From Cyanobacteria bacterium REEB446 (lineage in GTDB: Bacteria; Cyanobacteriota; Vampirovibrionia; LMEP-6097), in the NCBI GenBank assembly GCA_018970325.1, contig JAGWWP010000021.1, positions 1-37,749 of the forward strand: a stretch of DNA of 37,749 nt, written 5' to 3'. Below are positions 15,735-24,541 of this stretch, piece by piece. The stretch's first letter is position 1. Every line of letters begins with the position of its first letter. The notes beneath the pieces were generated by a model that did no database searches, had not been told where the DNA came from, and saw nothing but the letters and a program-made list of their open reading frames with translations. Made by a program: the position numbers and the translations under genes.

Positions 15735-16604
15735 ATGGCTATAGATAAATTTATAGAAACGATTAAAGCCTTGCGAGACCCTCTCAGTGGCTGCCCTTGG
15801 AACCGTGAACAAACTCATGCTTCACTTAAAAGATATCTCCTAGAAGAACTCTACGAATGCCTAGAAGCTATAGATTTAGTAGAAAACAGTACAGATAAAA
15901 CCTCAGCAAATAACAGTTCTGATTTAATGCTCAAAGAAGAGCTTGGTGACGTACTATTACAAGTCGCCTTACATTCTCAAATCGCAGAAGAGCGTGGCGC
16001 CTTCACTTTTAATGACGTAGTCGAATACGTAAATGAAAAAATGATCAGGAGACACCCTCATGTTTTTAAAGACGCTAAAGCTGCAAATGCAAATGAAGTA
16101 GATACTCACTGGGAAAAAATCAAAAAAGCTGAAAAGAGTCACCGAAAATCTATTTTTGAAGGTATTCCTAAAGAGCTGCCAGCTTTAGCTAGAGCATGGT
16201 TAATTTCAAAAAAAGCTGTCAGAGAAAGCTTTGAATGGGATGAAGAATCTAAACTTTGGGAACAGCTACAGAGTGAAATTATTGAGTTGCAAGAGATAGT
16301 CTTAAATAAAAAGTCTTTAAGTGATACCGAAAGAGCTGATGCTGAATTAGAGCTTGGTGACATATTATTCACTGCCGTAAATGTCGCAAGATGGTTTAAA
16401 ATCGATCCAGAAGATGCTTTGAGAAAAACTAATAATAAATTCACTGAAAGATTTGATCTTATGATGGAAATAGTAAAAGCTCGTGGTGCAGACAGTTTAA
16501 AGGGTTTTAGCCCAGAAGAATTAGAAGCCTTCTGGAAAGAAGCTAAACATAAACAAAACGAGCTATGGAAGGCACTGTTGCCGAACGTGCAAGTTCAAGA
16601 CTGA
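15735..16604 (+). CDS. mazG: Nucleoside triphosphate pyrophosphohydrolase MazG
   Basis: Two tandem MazG domains are evident. The first has CPWNREQTHASLKRYLLEE and EELYECLEA (37-45) followed by EELGDVLLQVALHSQIAEE, giving the metal-binding ExxE and ExxD pairs. RRHPHVF is the conserved linker. The second has ESFEWDE and ELELGDILFTAVNVARWFKIDPEDALRK. MazG hydrolyses (d)NTPs to monophosphate and pyrophosphate, cleansing the pool and affecting ppGpp levels in stress. Length (289) is slightly above the usual 260-270. The last residues, LLPNVQVQD and the stop, come from a dispersed repeat that continues into ribD. Confidence 0.95.
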   Translation: MAIDKFIETIKALRDPLSGCPWNREQTHASLKRYLLEELYECLEAIDLVENSTDKTSANNSSDLMLKEELGDVLLQVALHSQIAEERGAFTFNDVVEYVNEKMIRRHPHVFKDAKAANANEVDTHWEKIKKAEKSHRKSIFEGIPKELPALARAWLISKKAVRESFEWDEESKLWEQLQSEIIELQEIVLNKKSLSDTERADAELELGDILFTAVNVARWFKIDPEDALRKTNNKFTERFDLMMEIVKARGADSLKGFSPEELEAFWKEAKHKQNELWKALLPNVQVQD

Positions 16605-16616
16605 GGAAGGACGATG
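16580..16616 (+). repeat. Dispersed repeat piece at the mazG-ribD junction
   Basis: It starts GCCGAACGTG, then CAAGTTCAAG (16590-16599) and CTGAGGAAGGACG, directly followed by the ribD ATG. It matches 16639-16674 and 11980-12006. It encodes the mazG C-terminus and provides the GAGGAAGG ribosome-binding site of ribD. Confidence 0.75.
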
Positions 16617-18314
16617 GAAGCAGAAGATGGGCGTGTAGCCAAACGAACAAGTTCAAGGCTGAGGAGGACGAATGACCGCAGTGCACTAGGTGTGCATGAG
16701 GATCATGAGGACGACGAAAACGCAGAAATTGGAGTCTCGCTACACGCCCAAGATACATTTTACTTAGGTCTCGCAGCTAAATTAGCGAAACTTGGTGAAG
16801 CCAAAGCTTTTCCTAATCCTATAGTTGGTGCAGTTATAGTTTATGCTAATACGATAATTGGCGAAGGCTTTCATCAAAAGTATGGTGAAGCTCATGCGGA
16901 GCCTAATGCTATTAAGAATCTCACCGATTTATTTAACAGTTTTATCGAAAAAAAAAACACGTCAAATAACTTTGTTGACGAGTTTTCAAAAAACTCCATT
17001 ACCGCCCCACCGGTCAGTTACCTTGCAGGAGCAGAAAAACTCATTTCAGTTTTCAATAAATTTAAGAGCCTTGAAGAATTAATTCATCAGTCTACTATCT
17101 ACGTCAGTCTTGAGCCTTGTAATCATTATGGCAAAACAGCCCCTTGCACGAAATTAATTCACCGCCTAGCTTTCAAGAGATTAGTTTATGCATGTCACGA
17201 CCCAAACCCTTTACTAACAGTACACGACAAGTATTCGAGTCCATTAAATTCCTCTGAAGTCAAAGCCCCCCATGCTGTGAAGCGTTTTTACTTAAATGAT
17301 CTCAAAGAATCAGGTATGGATATCTTATGTCTAGAAGATTACGCTAATTCATTATCAAAAAGCTCTGAGCATGAGCATAGTCAAGAATTAGCTACAATAG
17401 AGGGTTTACTAAAATTAATTAAATTTGATAACCGTATTTTCTTTGAATTTATAGATAGAAAAAATAAAACTGACTCTGAAAAAAGATCGAAAAATTACTG
17501 GCTAACGCTTAAAGTCGCTTCATATCCTGATGGAAGCATGGAGACAAAAGCTACTGAGGCTTGGATAACGAATTCTAGCTCTAGGAAAGATGTACAGAGG
17601 CTTCGTGCTACACATGAAATTTTAATCACTGGTATTAATACTATAAAGAATGACAACCCTCTGCTAAACGTACGCTTTCCAGCTTCAGAACTGAATCTGA
17701 GTGATATCTGTGATAGAGAAATTGTAATCCTTAAATCGAGTCAGGACTTTAATGAGACAGAGAAACAGAGTTTGAACATTTTCTCTTCTACTTATCAGCA
17801 AAAAGTCACAGAATTCATTATCAACCCTTTAAGTAAAAAGGCTGATAACCAAAAGGCTATTTTAAGATCGAGCGAGTTTCTTCAATCAGAGAAAGTCTTT
17901 CCAAATCTTCGCGCACTACTAAATCATTTAAGCTCCGAAAAAAAGCTAAGAATCATGGTTGAAGCTGGTCCTAATTTAATGAAAAGCTTTTTACAAGAGG
18001 GTTTGGTTGATGAAATTATTCACTATGAGCCTTTAGATATTCCATTAGAAAATTATGATGCTTCATTAAATGAAAATGATTTGATAGATACAATTTCAAG
18101 TCGATCACTAAGTAATATTTTAGATAGATACCAAAATTTGCTCAAAGAGTCTCCCCTCAATACCGATTTATGTTCTCATCGTTCTAATGAAATTTTACAG
18201 CAGTCTCAGAAATGCTATCTAAGCAAATATGAAATTATTGAAGCAACTAATATTAACGAAAGAGCTGATATTAAAGTGCTTATCAGAGTTACAAAAAACA
18301 CTGAGTTAATTTAA
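16614..18314 (+). CDS. ribD: Riboflavin biosynthesis protein RibD (deaminase/reductase) with insertions
   Basis: The deaminase domain has HAE (94-96) and PCNHYGKTAPC (168-178), the zinc-site and catalytic residues of pyrimidine deaminase. The reductase domain begins at WLTLKVASYPDGSM and contains ITGINTIKNDNPLLNVR and VEAGPNLMKSFLQEGLVDE. It catalyses two consecutive steps to the riboflavin precursor. At 566 residues it is far above the usual 360-370. The first 45 residues derive from the dispersed repeat, about 60 extra residues separate HAE from PCxxxG, and the C-terminus has about 80 divergent residues. The native protein probably begins near DTFYLGLAAKLAK. No FMN riboswitch is visible upstream. 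It converges with secY. Confidence 0.88.
   Translation: MEAEDGRVAKRTSSRLRRTNDRSALGVHEDHEDDENAEIGVSLHAQDTFYLGLAAKLAKLGEAKAFPNPIVGAVIVYANTIIGEGFHQKYGEAHAEPNAIKNLTDLFNSFIEKKNTSNNFVDEFSKNSITAPPVSYLAGAEKLISVFNKFKSLEELIHQSTIYVSLEPCNHYGKTAPCTKLIHRLAFKRLVYACHDPNPLLTVHDKYSSPLNSSEVKAPHAVKRFYLNDLKESGMDILCLEDYANSLSKSSEHEHSQELATIEGLLKLIKFDNRIFFEFIDRKNKTDSEKRSKNYWLTLKVASYPDGSMETKATEAWITNSSSRKDVQRLRATHEILITGINTIKNDNPLLNVRFPASELNLSDICDREIVILKSSQDFNETEKQSLNIFSSTYQQKVTEFIINPLSKKADNQKAILRSSEFLQSEKVFPNLRALLNHLSSEKKLRIMVEAGPNLMKSFLQEGLVDEIIHYEPLDIPLENYDASLNENDLIDTISSRSLSNILDRYQNLLKESPLNTDLCSHRSNEILQQSQKCYLSKYEIIEATNINERADIKVLIRVTKNTELI
16628..16750 (+). repeat. Dispersed repeat with 12-bp inverted ends, long copy inside ribD
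   Basis: TGGGCGTGTAGC (16628-16639) and GCTACACGCCCA (16739-16750) are perfect inverted termini. The right part (GACGACGAAAACGCAGAAAT) and both ends match the short copy at 8461-8518. The interior holds another CAAGTTCAAGGCTGAGGAGG unit (16648-16667). The whole element is read in frame as residues 6-46 of RibD. Confidence 0.82.
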
Positions 18315-18379
18315 AACGCAAAAGCCAAAAAGAGTTTTACTGAAACGCCGAAAATGGAGTTGTACAGTGGTCTCTTAAA

Positions 18380-19756
18380 TTAATCCAGAAGTGATTTAGT
18401 CTGGTATCTGTGACTCTGTATATAGGCTAAAAGCTGATTCCTCACATCAACAGCAACACCTACCAAAATAATTAAACTAGTAGAACCCAAGCCACCAAGC
18501 GTATTTACTTGAAACCACTGTTCAGCATGAGTAGGAAGCACAGCTATAAGACCTATAGCTAAAGCACCAATTAAAACTATCCTTGAAATAATCTTCTCAA
18601 GATACTCAGAGGTCGGTCTTCCTGGCTTAACTCCTTCAAGAGTGCTACCTGATTTCTTTAAATTCTCTGCGATCTCTCTTGGATTAAGAACTATAGAAGA
18701 ATAAAAGAAAGTAAAAGCAATTATCATGAGTAAATAAGCGATGGAATGCTCGACTTTAGAATACTGGAAAATGAACTCTATCCTTTCAGCAAGCCAATTA
18801 CCAAAATTAGCAAGGAAAGTACCGGAAAGTGCAGTCACTCCTGGAAATTTAGCAAAAGTCTCTCTTATTAACATAGAGATAGATTGATTTTGAATACCAG
18901 TGAACGTAAGAATCTGAACAGGCATAAACAAAAGAGCACTTGCAAAAATAATAGGTAAAACCCCAGCTGGATTTATTTTAAGAGGAAGACTATGATCTTT
19001 ATTCATCATATTATTTCTCTTCGCACCATATATCATAAGATTCCTAGAACCTTCCTGAATATATATAATCAAAACAGTTAAAGCTAAAAATAAAAGTACT
19101 AGGGATATAACTCCCCACTGAGGACTAGAACCAACTCTCACTGCAGTCGCAGTATCTTTAATCATAATCGGCATTTTAGAAGCGATACCTACGAAAATAA
19201 GTAAGCTCGCACCATTGCCGACACCTTTTTCAGTAATAACTTCACCTAACCACATAATAAATAGAGAGGTTATAGTCAGAACCACTACAGTCCTTATGTA
19301 AAATACCGAATCCGCTTTAACAGCTAACTGAGCAACATCCAAGAATCTTGCTAAAGCAAAGCTTTGAAATAAAGCAAGTAAAATAGTAAATAATCTAGTT
19401 ATTCGCTGAAATTTCTTTCTGCCATCATCACCCTGATTTCTCTGCATCTCTTTCAAATTAGGAATGATTTCCACTAAAAGCTGCATAATAATACTAGCGG
19501 TAATATAAGGACCAATACCTAAAGCAAAAATTGATAAAGCACTTAAAGCTCCACCTGCGAACATATCCACCAAGCCAAGCAAGCCTGAAGACAGCACGGT
19601 ACTTGACTTTAAAGCATTTTGGTCAACACCATAAAGTGGTATATGAACTCCAAACCTGTATACCGCAAGCAAAAGAGCCGTATACAAAATCTTCTGTATT
19701 AAACCAGAAGATTTGCTTATTTCTTGAAAGCTAAGAGTACTGTTCTCAGACTTCAA
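18380..19756 (-). CDS. secY: Protein translocase subunit SecY
   Basis: The 458-residue product has ten hydrophobic helices and the SecY landmarks: FGVHIPLYGVD near the start, MFAGGALSALSIFALGIGPYITASI in helix 2, EKGVGNGASLLIFVGI, PLKINPAGVLPIIFAS, and GVKPGRPTSEYL before the last helices. It forms the inner-membrane protein-conducting channel with SecE. The start overlaps the end of rplO by 11 bp. It is the last gene of the ribosomal cluster here; adk and map, which often follow, are absent. No clear terminator is seen in the 65 bp shared with the convergent ribD. Confidence 0.97.
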   Translation of the reverse strand: MKSENSTLSFQEISKSSGLIQKILYTALLLAVYRFGVHIPLYGVDQNALKSSTVLSSGLLGLVDMFAGGALSALSIFALGIGPYITASIIMQLLVEIIPNLKEMQRNQGDDGRKKFQRITRLFTILLALFQSFALARFLDVAQLAVKADSVFYIRTVVVLTITSLFIMWLGEVITEKGVGNGASLLIFVGIASKMPIMIKDTATAVRVGSSPQWGVISLVLLFLALTVLIIYIQEGSRNLMIYGAKRNNMMNKDHSLPLKINPAGVLPIIFASALLFMPVQILTFTGIQNQSISMLIRETFAKFPGVTALSGTFLANFGNWLAERIEFIFQYSKVEHSIAYLLMIIAFTFFYSSIVLNPREIAENLKKSGSTLEGVKPGRPTSEYLEKIISRIVLIGALAIGLIAVLPTHAEQWFQVNTLGGLGSTSLIILVGVAVDVRNQLLAYIQSHRYQTKSLLD

Positions 19757-20201
19757 TTACCTTTCCACCCGCTTTCTCAATTGCTTCCTTTGCAGAAGCA
19801 CTAAACAAATTAGCTTTAACCGTAACTGCTTTAGACAGTTTACCAGAAGCAAGAATTTTCAAACCATAAGGCTGAGCTTTCTTTATAACACCATTCTGCT
19901 CAAGAATAACCAAATTGATCTCCGCAAGACCTTTTTCAGCAAGCTCTTGGATTACATCTAAATTAACGATAGAGTACTCTTTTCTATTAACCCTAGTGTT
20001 AACTTGTCTTTTGGGTAATCTTCTATATAAAGGAGTTTGTCCCCCTTCCTTGAAAGTCTTAGCCCAACCAGATCTACATTTCTGTCCTCTGTGACCACGT
20101 CCACAAGTCTTACCAGCACCAGTAGCTATACCGCGACCTTTTCTGTCTTTAGATTTTATAGCACCTTCTGCGCTTTCAAGATTTTTCATGTTATCTGCCA
20201 T
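19746..20201 (-). CDS. rplO: 50S ribosomal protein L15
   Basis: The 151-residue product has the L15 opening GRGIATGAGKTCGRGHRGQK (23-42), then GGQTPLYRRLPKR, a 23S rRNA-binding segment, and a KKAQPYGLKILASGKLSKAVTV C-terminal half. Length is normal. AGGAG lies upstream of the ATG, and rpmD ends 19 bp before the start. The extra N-terminal residues (MADNMKNLESAEGAIKSKDR) are slightly longer than usual. Confidence 0.97.
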   Translation of the reverse strand: MADNMKNLESAEGAIKSKDRKGRGIATGAGKTCGRGHRGQKCRSGWAKTFKEGGQTPLYRRLPKRQVNTRVNRKEYSIVNLDVIQELAEKGLAEINLVILEQNGVIKKAQPYGLKILASGKLSKAVTVKANLFSASAKEAIEKAGGKVIEV

Positions 20202-20220
20202 GGTTCTAACTCCTATATAA

Positions 20221-20418
20221 TTATTCTGCGTCCTGCACTTGAACTAAGTGACTAACTTTCTTTATCATTCCTAAAATAGTAGGAGAATCAAAATGTACCA
20301 CAACTGCGTTAGTTCTTCTCAAACCTAATGCTTCAAGAACTTTAGCTTGTTTACCACTAGCAGCAGAGACACCTCTGACTAGCTTTATAGATATTTTTTT
20401 TCTTTTAGTTTCTACCAT
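20221..20418 (-). CDS. rpmD: 50S ribosomal protein L30
   Basis: A 65-residue protein with KISIKLVRGVSA, KVLEALGLRRTN and a V-x-H-x-D-S-P-T-I-L-G-M-I-x-K-V pattern, the standard small bacterial L30. L30 is missing from photosynthetic cyanobacteria, so its presence bears on the host assignment. GAGGT precedes the ATG. It sits between rpsE and rplO as in most bacteria. Confidence 0.95.
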   Translation of the reverse strand: MVETKRKKISIKLVRGVSAASGKQAKVLEALGLRRTNAVVVHFDSPTILGMIKKVSHLVQVQDAE

Positions 20419-20433
20419 TTTTTATTACCTCTA

Positions 20434-21162
20434 TTAAGCAAATAACATTTGCTTAACTGTTAAATTTCTCATTTTAGCTACTTCTCTAAAACTTCTTATT
20501 GATTGAATAGCATTAACAGTAGCTCTAGCAACGTTTAGTGGAGATTTAGAACCCATAGACTTAGAAAGAATATCTCCTAAACCAGATAATTCTAAAACTA
20601 TTCTTGCTGTACCACCAGCGATGATACCAGTACCATCAGAAGCAGGTTTCAACATAACTTCAGAACCACCTGCAAAACCATGAACTCTATGAGAGATAGT
20701 ACTACCTACCATCGGAACATCCACTAAATTTTTACGAGCATCCACTAAAGCTTTCTTGATAGCATTCAATACTTCTGAAGCCTTGCCGACACCAACACCA
20801 ACCTTACCTTTTTCATTACCGATAATAACTACTACTCTAAAAGATAGTTTCTTACCACCTTTAACAACTTTCGTTACTCTTCTAACTTGAACTACTTTCT
20901 CTGTATACTCAGATTCAGTAACCTCTGTACGCTTCTGTCTGCGAGAGCCACCTGTACCTTCTCTTCTTTTGTTGTTATTAGCACCACCGCTATTATTATT
21001 TCCAGCAAACTTCTTAAATTTAGGCTTAGCTCCAGCATTAGCATCAATATCAGCCACAACTGTCACGGCAGCAGCAAGCTCTTCAGCTTTACTGTCATCA
21101 ACGTCAGCCACAACCTCTATTTCATTATTCTCAACTGAATCTATATTTTTTTCTTCTGACAT
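20434..21162 (-). CDS. rpsE: 30S ribosomal protein S5 with N-terminal extension
   Basis: The core from about residue 82 is canonical S5: VVQVRRVTKVVKGGKKLSF, VGVGVGKASEVLNAIKKA, TISHRVHGFAGGSEVMLKPA, GTGIIAGGTARIVLELSG. S5 helps decoding accuracy on the small subunit. The total of 242 residues exceeds the usual 160-175 because of about 75 extra N-terminal residues: an acidic stretch (SVENNEIEVVADVDDSKAEE) followed by a basic Asn/Gly-rich linker. The start is fixed by AGGAG about nine bases upstream and by the tight spacing to rplR. Confidence 0.96.
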   Translation of the reverse strand: MSEEKNIDSVENNEIEVVADVDDSKAEELAAAVTVVADIDANAGAKPKFKKFAGNNNSGGANNNKRREGTGGSRRQKRTEVTESEYTEKVVQVRRVTKVVKGGKKLSFRVVVIIGNEKGKVGVGVGKASEVLNAIKKALVDARKNLVDVPMVGSTISHRVHGFAGGSEVMLKPASDGTGIIAGGTARIVLELSGLGDILSKSMGSKSPLNVARATVNAIQSIRSFREVAKMRNLTVKQMLFA

Positions 21163-21180
21163 TCTACAAAACTCCTACGA

Positions 21181-21570
21181 TTAAAACTCTAAACCTGCTT
21201 CTCTAGCAGCATCAGCAAGAGCTTTAATGCGACCATGATAAAGATTACCGCCCTTATCAAAAACAACTTTAGTTACACCCTGCGCCTTCGCCAATTCAGC
21301 AATTTTCTTGCCAACAAGCTCAGCCGCTGGGATATCCGAACCAGTATCCAACTCTGTTTTAAGAGTCGGAGAATAAGTCGCAATTCCACAAATAGTCTTA
21401 GAACCAAGTGGCTCTGAACTAGAAGGATCTACGTCAATGATGACCTGTGCCGATATATGTTTATTAGATCTGAAGACACTCAATCTCGGTCTAAGTTCAG
21501 TACCAACGATTTTCTTTCTCGCTCTAAAATGTCTTTTCTTTCTTTGTATATTTCTTAAAACTACAGCCAT
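21181..21570 (-). CDS. rplR: 50S ribosomal protein L18
   Basis: A 129-residue 5S rRNA-binding protein. [20 protein letters not shown] and the C-terminal [24 protein letters not shown] are diagnostic. Length is slightly above the usual 115-122 owing to an insertion around [16 protein letters not shown] precedes the ATG. It lies 13 bp after rplF and 18 bp before rpsE. Confidence 0.97.
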   Translation of the reverse strand: MAVVLRNIQRKKRHFRARKKIVGTELRPRLSVFRSNKHISAQVIIDVDPSSSEPLGSKTICGIATYSPTLKTELDTGSDIPAAELVGKKIAELAKAQGVTKVVFDKGGNLYHGRIKALADAAREAGLEF

Positions 21571-21583
21571 AAAATTACCTCAG

Positions 21584-22138
21584 TTATTTACCACCAGACT
21601 TACCAGCTTTCTTACGAACAACCTCGCCCTTGTATCTAACGCCTTTACCTTTATAAACCTCTACTGGTCTTAATGATCTAATTACCGCAGCTACCTGCCC
21701 TACTAATTCTTTATCAGAACCTTCAACAATAATCTCAAGACCATTACCTTCAACTTTAAAACTGATACCTTGTGGCGGTTCAAAAACCTCTGGATGAGAC
21801 TTACCTAACTGGAAATTAAGATTATCACCCTGTTGTAAAACTTTATAACCAATACCTTGAATCTCTAAACGCTTAGTAAATCCAATCGTAACACCAACAA
21901 CCATATTGTTGATAAGGGTTCTATATAGTCCAAATAATGCAGCAGCTTGTTTAGTCTGCTTCGCAACAGAAAGCTTAACTATTTTATCTTCAACAAGAAC
22001 CTTAATATCAGCTCTTAAAGTTCTCTGAAGCTCGCCCTTCGGACCAACTACTTTTACAAATGTTCCCAAGTCATTCTCTTGAACCGTTAACTGAACATTC
22101 TCTGGGATTATAATTTCTTTCTTTCCAATTCTTGACAT
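21584..22138 (-). CDS. rplF: 50S ribosomal protein L6
   Basis: A 184-residue protein starting MSRIGKKEIIIPENV, with VGVTIGFTKRLEIQGIGYKV in the middle and a C-terminal PEVFEPPQGISF.. VEVYKGKGVRYKGE that matches the L6 signature near the GTPase-associated centre. Length is normal. GAGGGA precedes the start codon. It is followed closely by rplR. Confidence 0.97.
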   Translation of the reverse strand: MSRIGKKEIIIPENVQLTVQENDLGTFVKVVGPKGELQRTLRADIKVLVEDKIVKLSVAKQTKQAAALFGLYRTLINNMVVGVTIGFTKRLEIQGIGYKVLQQGDNLNFQLGKSHPEVFEPPQGISFKVEGNGLEIIVEGSDKELVGQVAAVIRSLRPVEVYKGKGVRYKGEVVRKKAGKSGGK

Positions 22139-22153
22139 GTTGTTATCCCTCTA

Positions 22154-22594
22154 TTACCAAACTAGGCAAAGCATTTCGCCGCCTACTTTCTCCGCTCTTG
22201 CCTTTCTATCAGTAACTAAACCAATATTAGTACTCAAAACACAGATTCCAAGACCATTTAATACTCTTGGAACATATTTAGATTTAACATACTTTCTAAG
22301 ACCAGGCTTAGATACTCTCTTGATACCTTTAATAACTGATTGACCTTGATAATACTTAAGTTCAATGACGATAGATTTCATAGCTGGATTATCATTATTA
22401 ATAACCTCATATGATTTAATAAAACCCTCTGTCTGAAGCAATTGAATCAGCTCAGCTTTTAATCTACTGTACGGCACCAAGACGGCTGTCTTATTGACAG
22501 TAATAGCATTACGAATTCTAGTTAAGCAATCCGCTAACGGATCGCTCGTCACTCTATTATTCTTATTAGTTTTGATTTCTGTTTTTAATGACAT
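22154..22594 (-). CDS. rpsH: 30S ribosomal protein S8
   Basis: A 146-residue protein with DPLADCLTRIRNAI, VPYSRLKAELIQLLQTEGFI, YVKSKYVPRVLNGLGICVLSTNIG and a C-terminal KVGGEMLCLVW, the S8 pattern for binding the 16S central domain. It is about 15 residues longer than usual because of a Lys/Asn-rich N-terminus (MSLKTEIKTNKNNRVTS). AGGAA lies upstream of the ATG. Confidence 0.97.
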   Translation of the reverse strand: MSLKTEIKTNKNNRVTSDPLADCLTRIRNAITVNKTAVLVPYSRLKAELIQLLQTEGFIKSYEVINNDNPAMKSIVIELKYYQGQSVIKGIKRVSKPGLRKYVKSKYVPRVLNGLGICVLSTNIGLVTDRKARAEKVGGEMLCLVW

Positions 22595-22610
22595 ATATTC
22601 TAAATTCCTA

Positions 22611-22916
22611 CTACCAACTAGCCTTCGTTAATCCAGGGATTAAACCTTGGTGAGCCATCTCCCTTAGAGAGTTACGACATATTCCAAGATCCCGGTGATA
22701 ACCACGCGGACGGCCAGTAAGCCAGCATCTATTTCTGTGTCTTATCTTAGCTGAATTCAAAGGTAAATTCTCTAATTTCTCTTGAAGAGTCATTCTTTCT
22801 TCTAAATCCAAACTTGGATTAGACATCTTATCTTTAAGCTCAGCACGCTTTTTAGCATACTTCTCGATAAGTGATTTTTTCTTTTTAGTTTTTTGAATAC
22901 AAGACTTTTTTGCCAT
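22611..22916 (-). CDS. rpsN: 30S ribosomal protein S14 (long, zinc-free form)
   Basis: The 101-residue product is the long S14 type, with NRCWLTGRPRGYHRDLGICRNSLREMAHQGLIPGLTKASW at its C-terminus. Only two cysteines remain there, not the CxxC...CxxC of the short zinc-binding paralogue. The N-terminal half is Lys-rich (AKKSCIQKTKKKKSLIEKY). It sits between rplE and rpsH, the standard order. Four bases separate it from rplE. Confidence 0.97.
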   Translation of the reverse strand: MAKKSCIQKTKKKKSLIEKYAKKRAELKDKMSNPSLDLEERMTLQEKLENLPLNSAKIRHRNRCWLTGRPRGYHRDLGICRNSLREMAHQGLIPGLTKASW

Positions 22917-22920
22917 GATA

Positions 22921-23481
22921 TTACTGTTTTGCTCCTGCTTGCTTTTTGAAAGGCATTCCTAGTTTAGTTAAAAGTTCTAATGCATCAGAGTCATTCTCTG
23001 CCGTAGTACAGATAATAATATCCATACCTCTGATAGCATCAACTTGATCGTACCTAATCTCTGGAAATATAATCTGCTCTTTAATTCCTAAAGAGTAATT
23101 ACCTCTACCATCAAACGCCTTTCTAGAAACACCTTGAAAATCTCTAATTCTAGGCATCGCTACGTTAACTAATTTACTCAAGAAGTTGTACATTTTCTCT
23201 TGTCTAAGAGTAACTTTCAGTCCAACTGGCACATCTTCTCTAAGCTTAAAACCTGCTATAGATTTCTTCGCACGAGTAATAATTGGCTTTTGACCAGAAA
23301 TATTAGTCAAATCCTCGATCGCCTTTTCAAGCGTCTTTGAATTAGAACCAGACTCACCTAAACCAAAATTGATAACAATCTTTATAAGTTTAGGTATCTT
23401 ATGTACATTTGTACAGCCAAGAGACTTTTGAAGGTCCTGCTTTAGCTCCGTATTATATTTTTCTTTTAAACTGCTAGTCAT
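22921..23481 (-). CDS. rplE: 50S ribosomal protein L5
   Basis: A 186-residue 5S rRNA-binding protein with [72 protein letters not shown] and [14 protein letters not shown], all standard L5 segments. The length is typical. Its first base overlaps the rplX stop codon by one, so translation is probably coupled. Confidence 0.98.
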   Translation of the reverse strand: MTSSLKEKYNTELKQDLQKSLGCTNVHKIPKLIKIVINFGLGESGSNSKTLEKAIEDLTNISGQKPIITRAKKSIAGFKLREDVPVGLKVTLRQEKMYNFLSKLVNVAMPRIRDFQGVSRKAFDGRGNYSLGIKEQIIFPEIRYDQVDAIRGMDIIICTTAENDSDALELLTKLGMPFKKQAGAKQ

Positions 23482-23918
23482 TAGTCTAAATTATCTCCGC
23501 TTACTTTTGAAACTCTTACTTTTACACCATCTGCTTGGATTTTCTTAGCGACTCTCGTTGCTTTTTTAGATTTTTCATCCCATATCATTACCTTAGATGC
23601 AAATATAGGGGTCTCTAACTTGATAATCTCACCTTCGCTACCAGGACCTGCTGCTTTTTTATGCTTGATCTTAATATTAACTCCCTCTACGAGAATTTTT
23701 CCATCTTGAAATACTTCAAGAACTTTAGTGATCTTACCTTTATCAGAACCACTAATCACAACAACCTCATCACCAGTCTTAACATGACATTTAACTCTTG
23801 GATTAGAAGCACCAACTTTATTCAATGCTCTTGAAAGGACAAGCTTAGAACCCTTCTTAACAAAAGGTCTTATCGCTGCTTTAGTATATCTTTTTAATTT
23901 TTTTGGTGAATTATTCAT
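23481..23918 (-). CDS. rplX: 50S ribosomal protein L24
   Basis: The KOW motif is clear at [21 protein letters not shown] (about 45-65), followed by [13 protein letters not shown] and [20 protein letters not shown]24 is an early assembly protein of the large subunit. At 145 residues it is longer than the usual 100-110 because of a basic N-terminal extension of about 35 residues ([19 protein letters not shown]). It overlaps rplN and rplE by one base each. Confidence 0.96.
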   Translation of the reverse strand: MNNSPKKLKRYTKAAIRPFVKKGSKLVLSRALNKVGASNPRVKCHVKTGDEVVVISGSDKGKITKVLEVFQDGKILVEGVNIKIKHKKAAGPGSEGEIIKLETPIFASKVMIWDEKSKKATRVAKKIQADGVKVRVSKVSGDNLD

Positions 23919-24283
23919 TAAACTACCTCCGGCGCAAGGGATACAATCTTCATAAATCCATGCTCTCTAAGCTCTCTTGCTATAGGACCAAAAACACGAG
24001 AACCTATTGGGTTATTTTGCTTATCGATAAGAACACAAGCGTTATCATCAAACTGAATCCAACTACCATCTTTTCTTCTCTTACGCTTTCTCATACGAGC
24101 AACAACGCCACGTACGATAGCAGACTTCTTAACAGCCATATTAGGAGTAGCATCCTTAACAGTAGCAACGAAAATATCGCCTAATTCAGCTACCATGCCA
24201 TTAGATTTAAGAACTCTTATGATCCTCACTCTTTTAGCACCAGTATTGTCTGCAACTATTAATTCACTTTCTTGTTGTAACAT
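23918..24283 (-). CDS. rplN: 50S ribosomal protein L14
   Basis: The 121-residue product is highly conserved L14: [48 protein letters not shown], and [24 protein letters not shown] at the C-terminus. It contacts the small subunit at bridge B8. AAGGA precedes the ATG. It lies 12 bp after rpsQ. Confidence 0.98.
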   Translation of the reverse strand: MLQQESELIVADNTGAKRVRIIRVLKSNGMVAELGDIFVATVKDATPNMAVKKSAIVRGVVARMRKRKRRKDGSWIQFDDNACVLIDKQNNPIGSRVFGPIARELREHGFMKIVSLAPEVV

Positions 24284-24295
24284 TTCTCTATATCC

Positions 24296-24541
24296 TTAAA
24301 TTGCCTTCTGAAGAATGTTCAATAGAGTCCACTTCTTAGTTCTAGAAATAGGACGAGATTCTTCGATAGTAACTTTATCACCCTCTGTTGCAGTATTTTC
24401 TTCGTCATGAGCCACAAAAGTTTTAGAGGTATTAATGATTTTATGATATCTCTTGTGTTTTTTTCTGCTAGTAACAAGGACACTTATGGTCTTGTCACAT
24501 TTAGCACTCTTTACAACTCCGATTAAGGTTCTCTTAGGCAT
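24296..24541 (-). CDS. rpsQ: 30S ribosomal protein S17
   Basis: An 81-residue OB-fold protein: RTLIGVVKSAKCDKTISVLV, KHKRYHKIINTSKTFVAHDE, GDKVTIEESRPISRTKKW. This is the complete S17 pattern at normal length. Its start overlaps the rpmC end by eight bases, so the two are translated in a coupled manner. Confidence 0.97.
   Translation of the reverse strand: MPKRTLIGVVKSAKCDKTISVLVTSRKKHKRYHKIINTSKTFVAHDEENTATEGDKVTIEESRPISRTKKWTLLNILQKAI

Noticed and set aside
16500-16760. FMN riboswitch before ribD
   Set aside because: None of the conserved RFN-element blocks is present; the region is filled by coding sequence and dispersed repeats.
20887-21184. Plus-strand open frames inside rpsE
   Set aside because: They are mirror frames of the low-complexity S5 extension.
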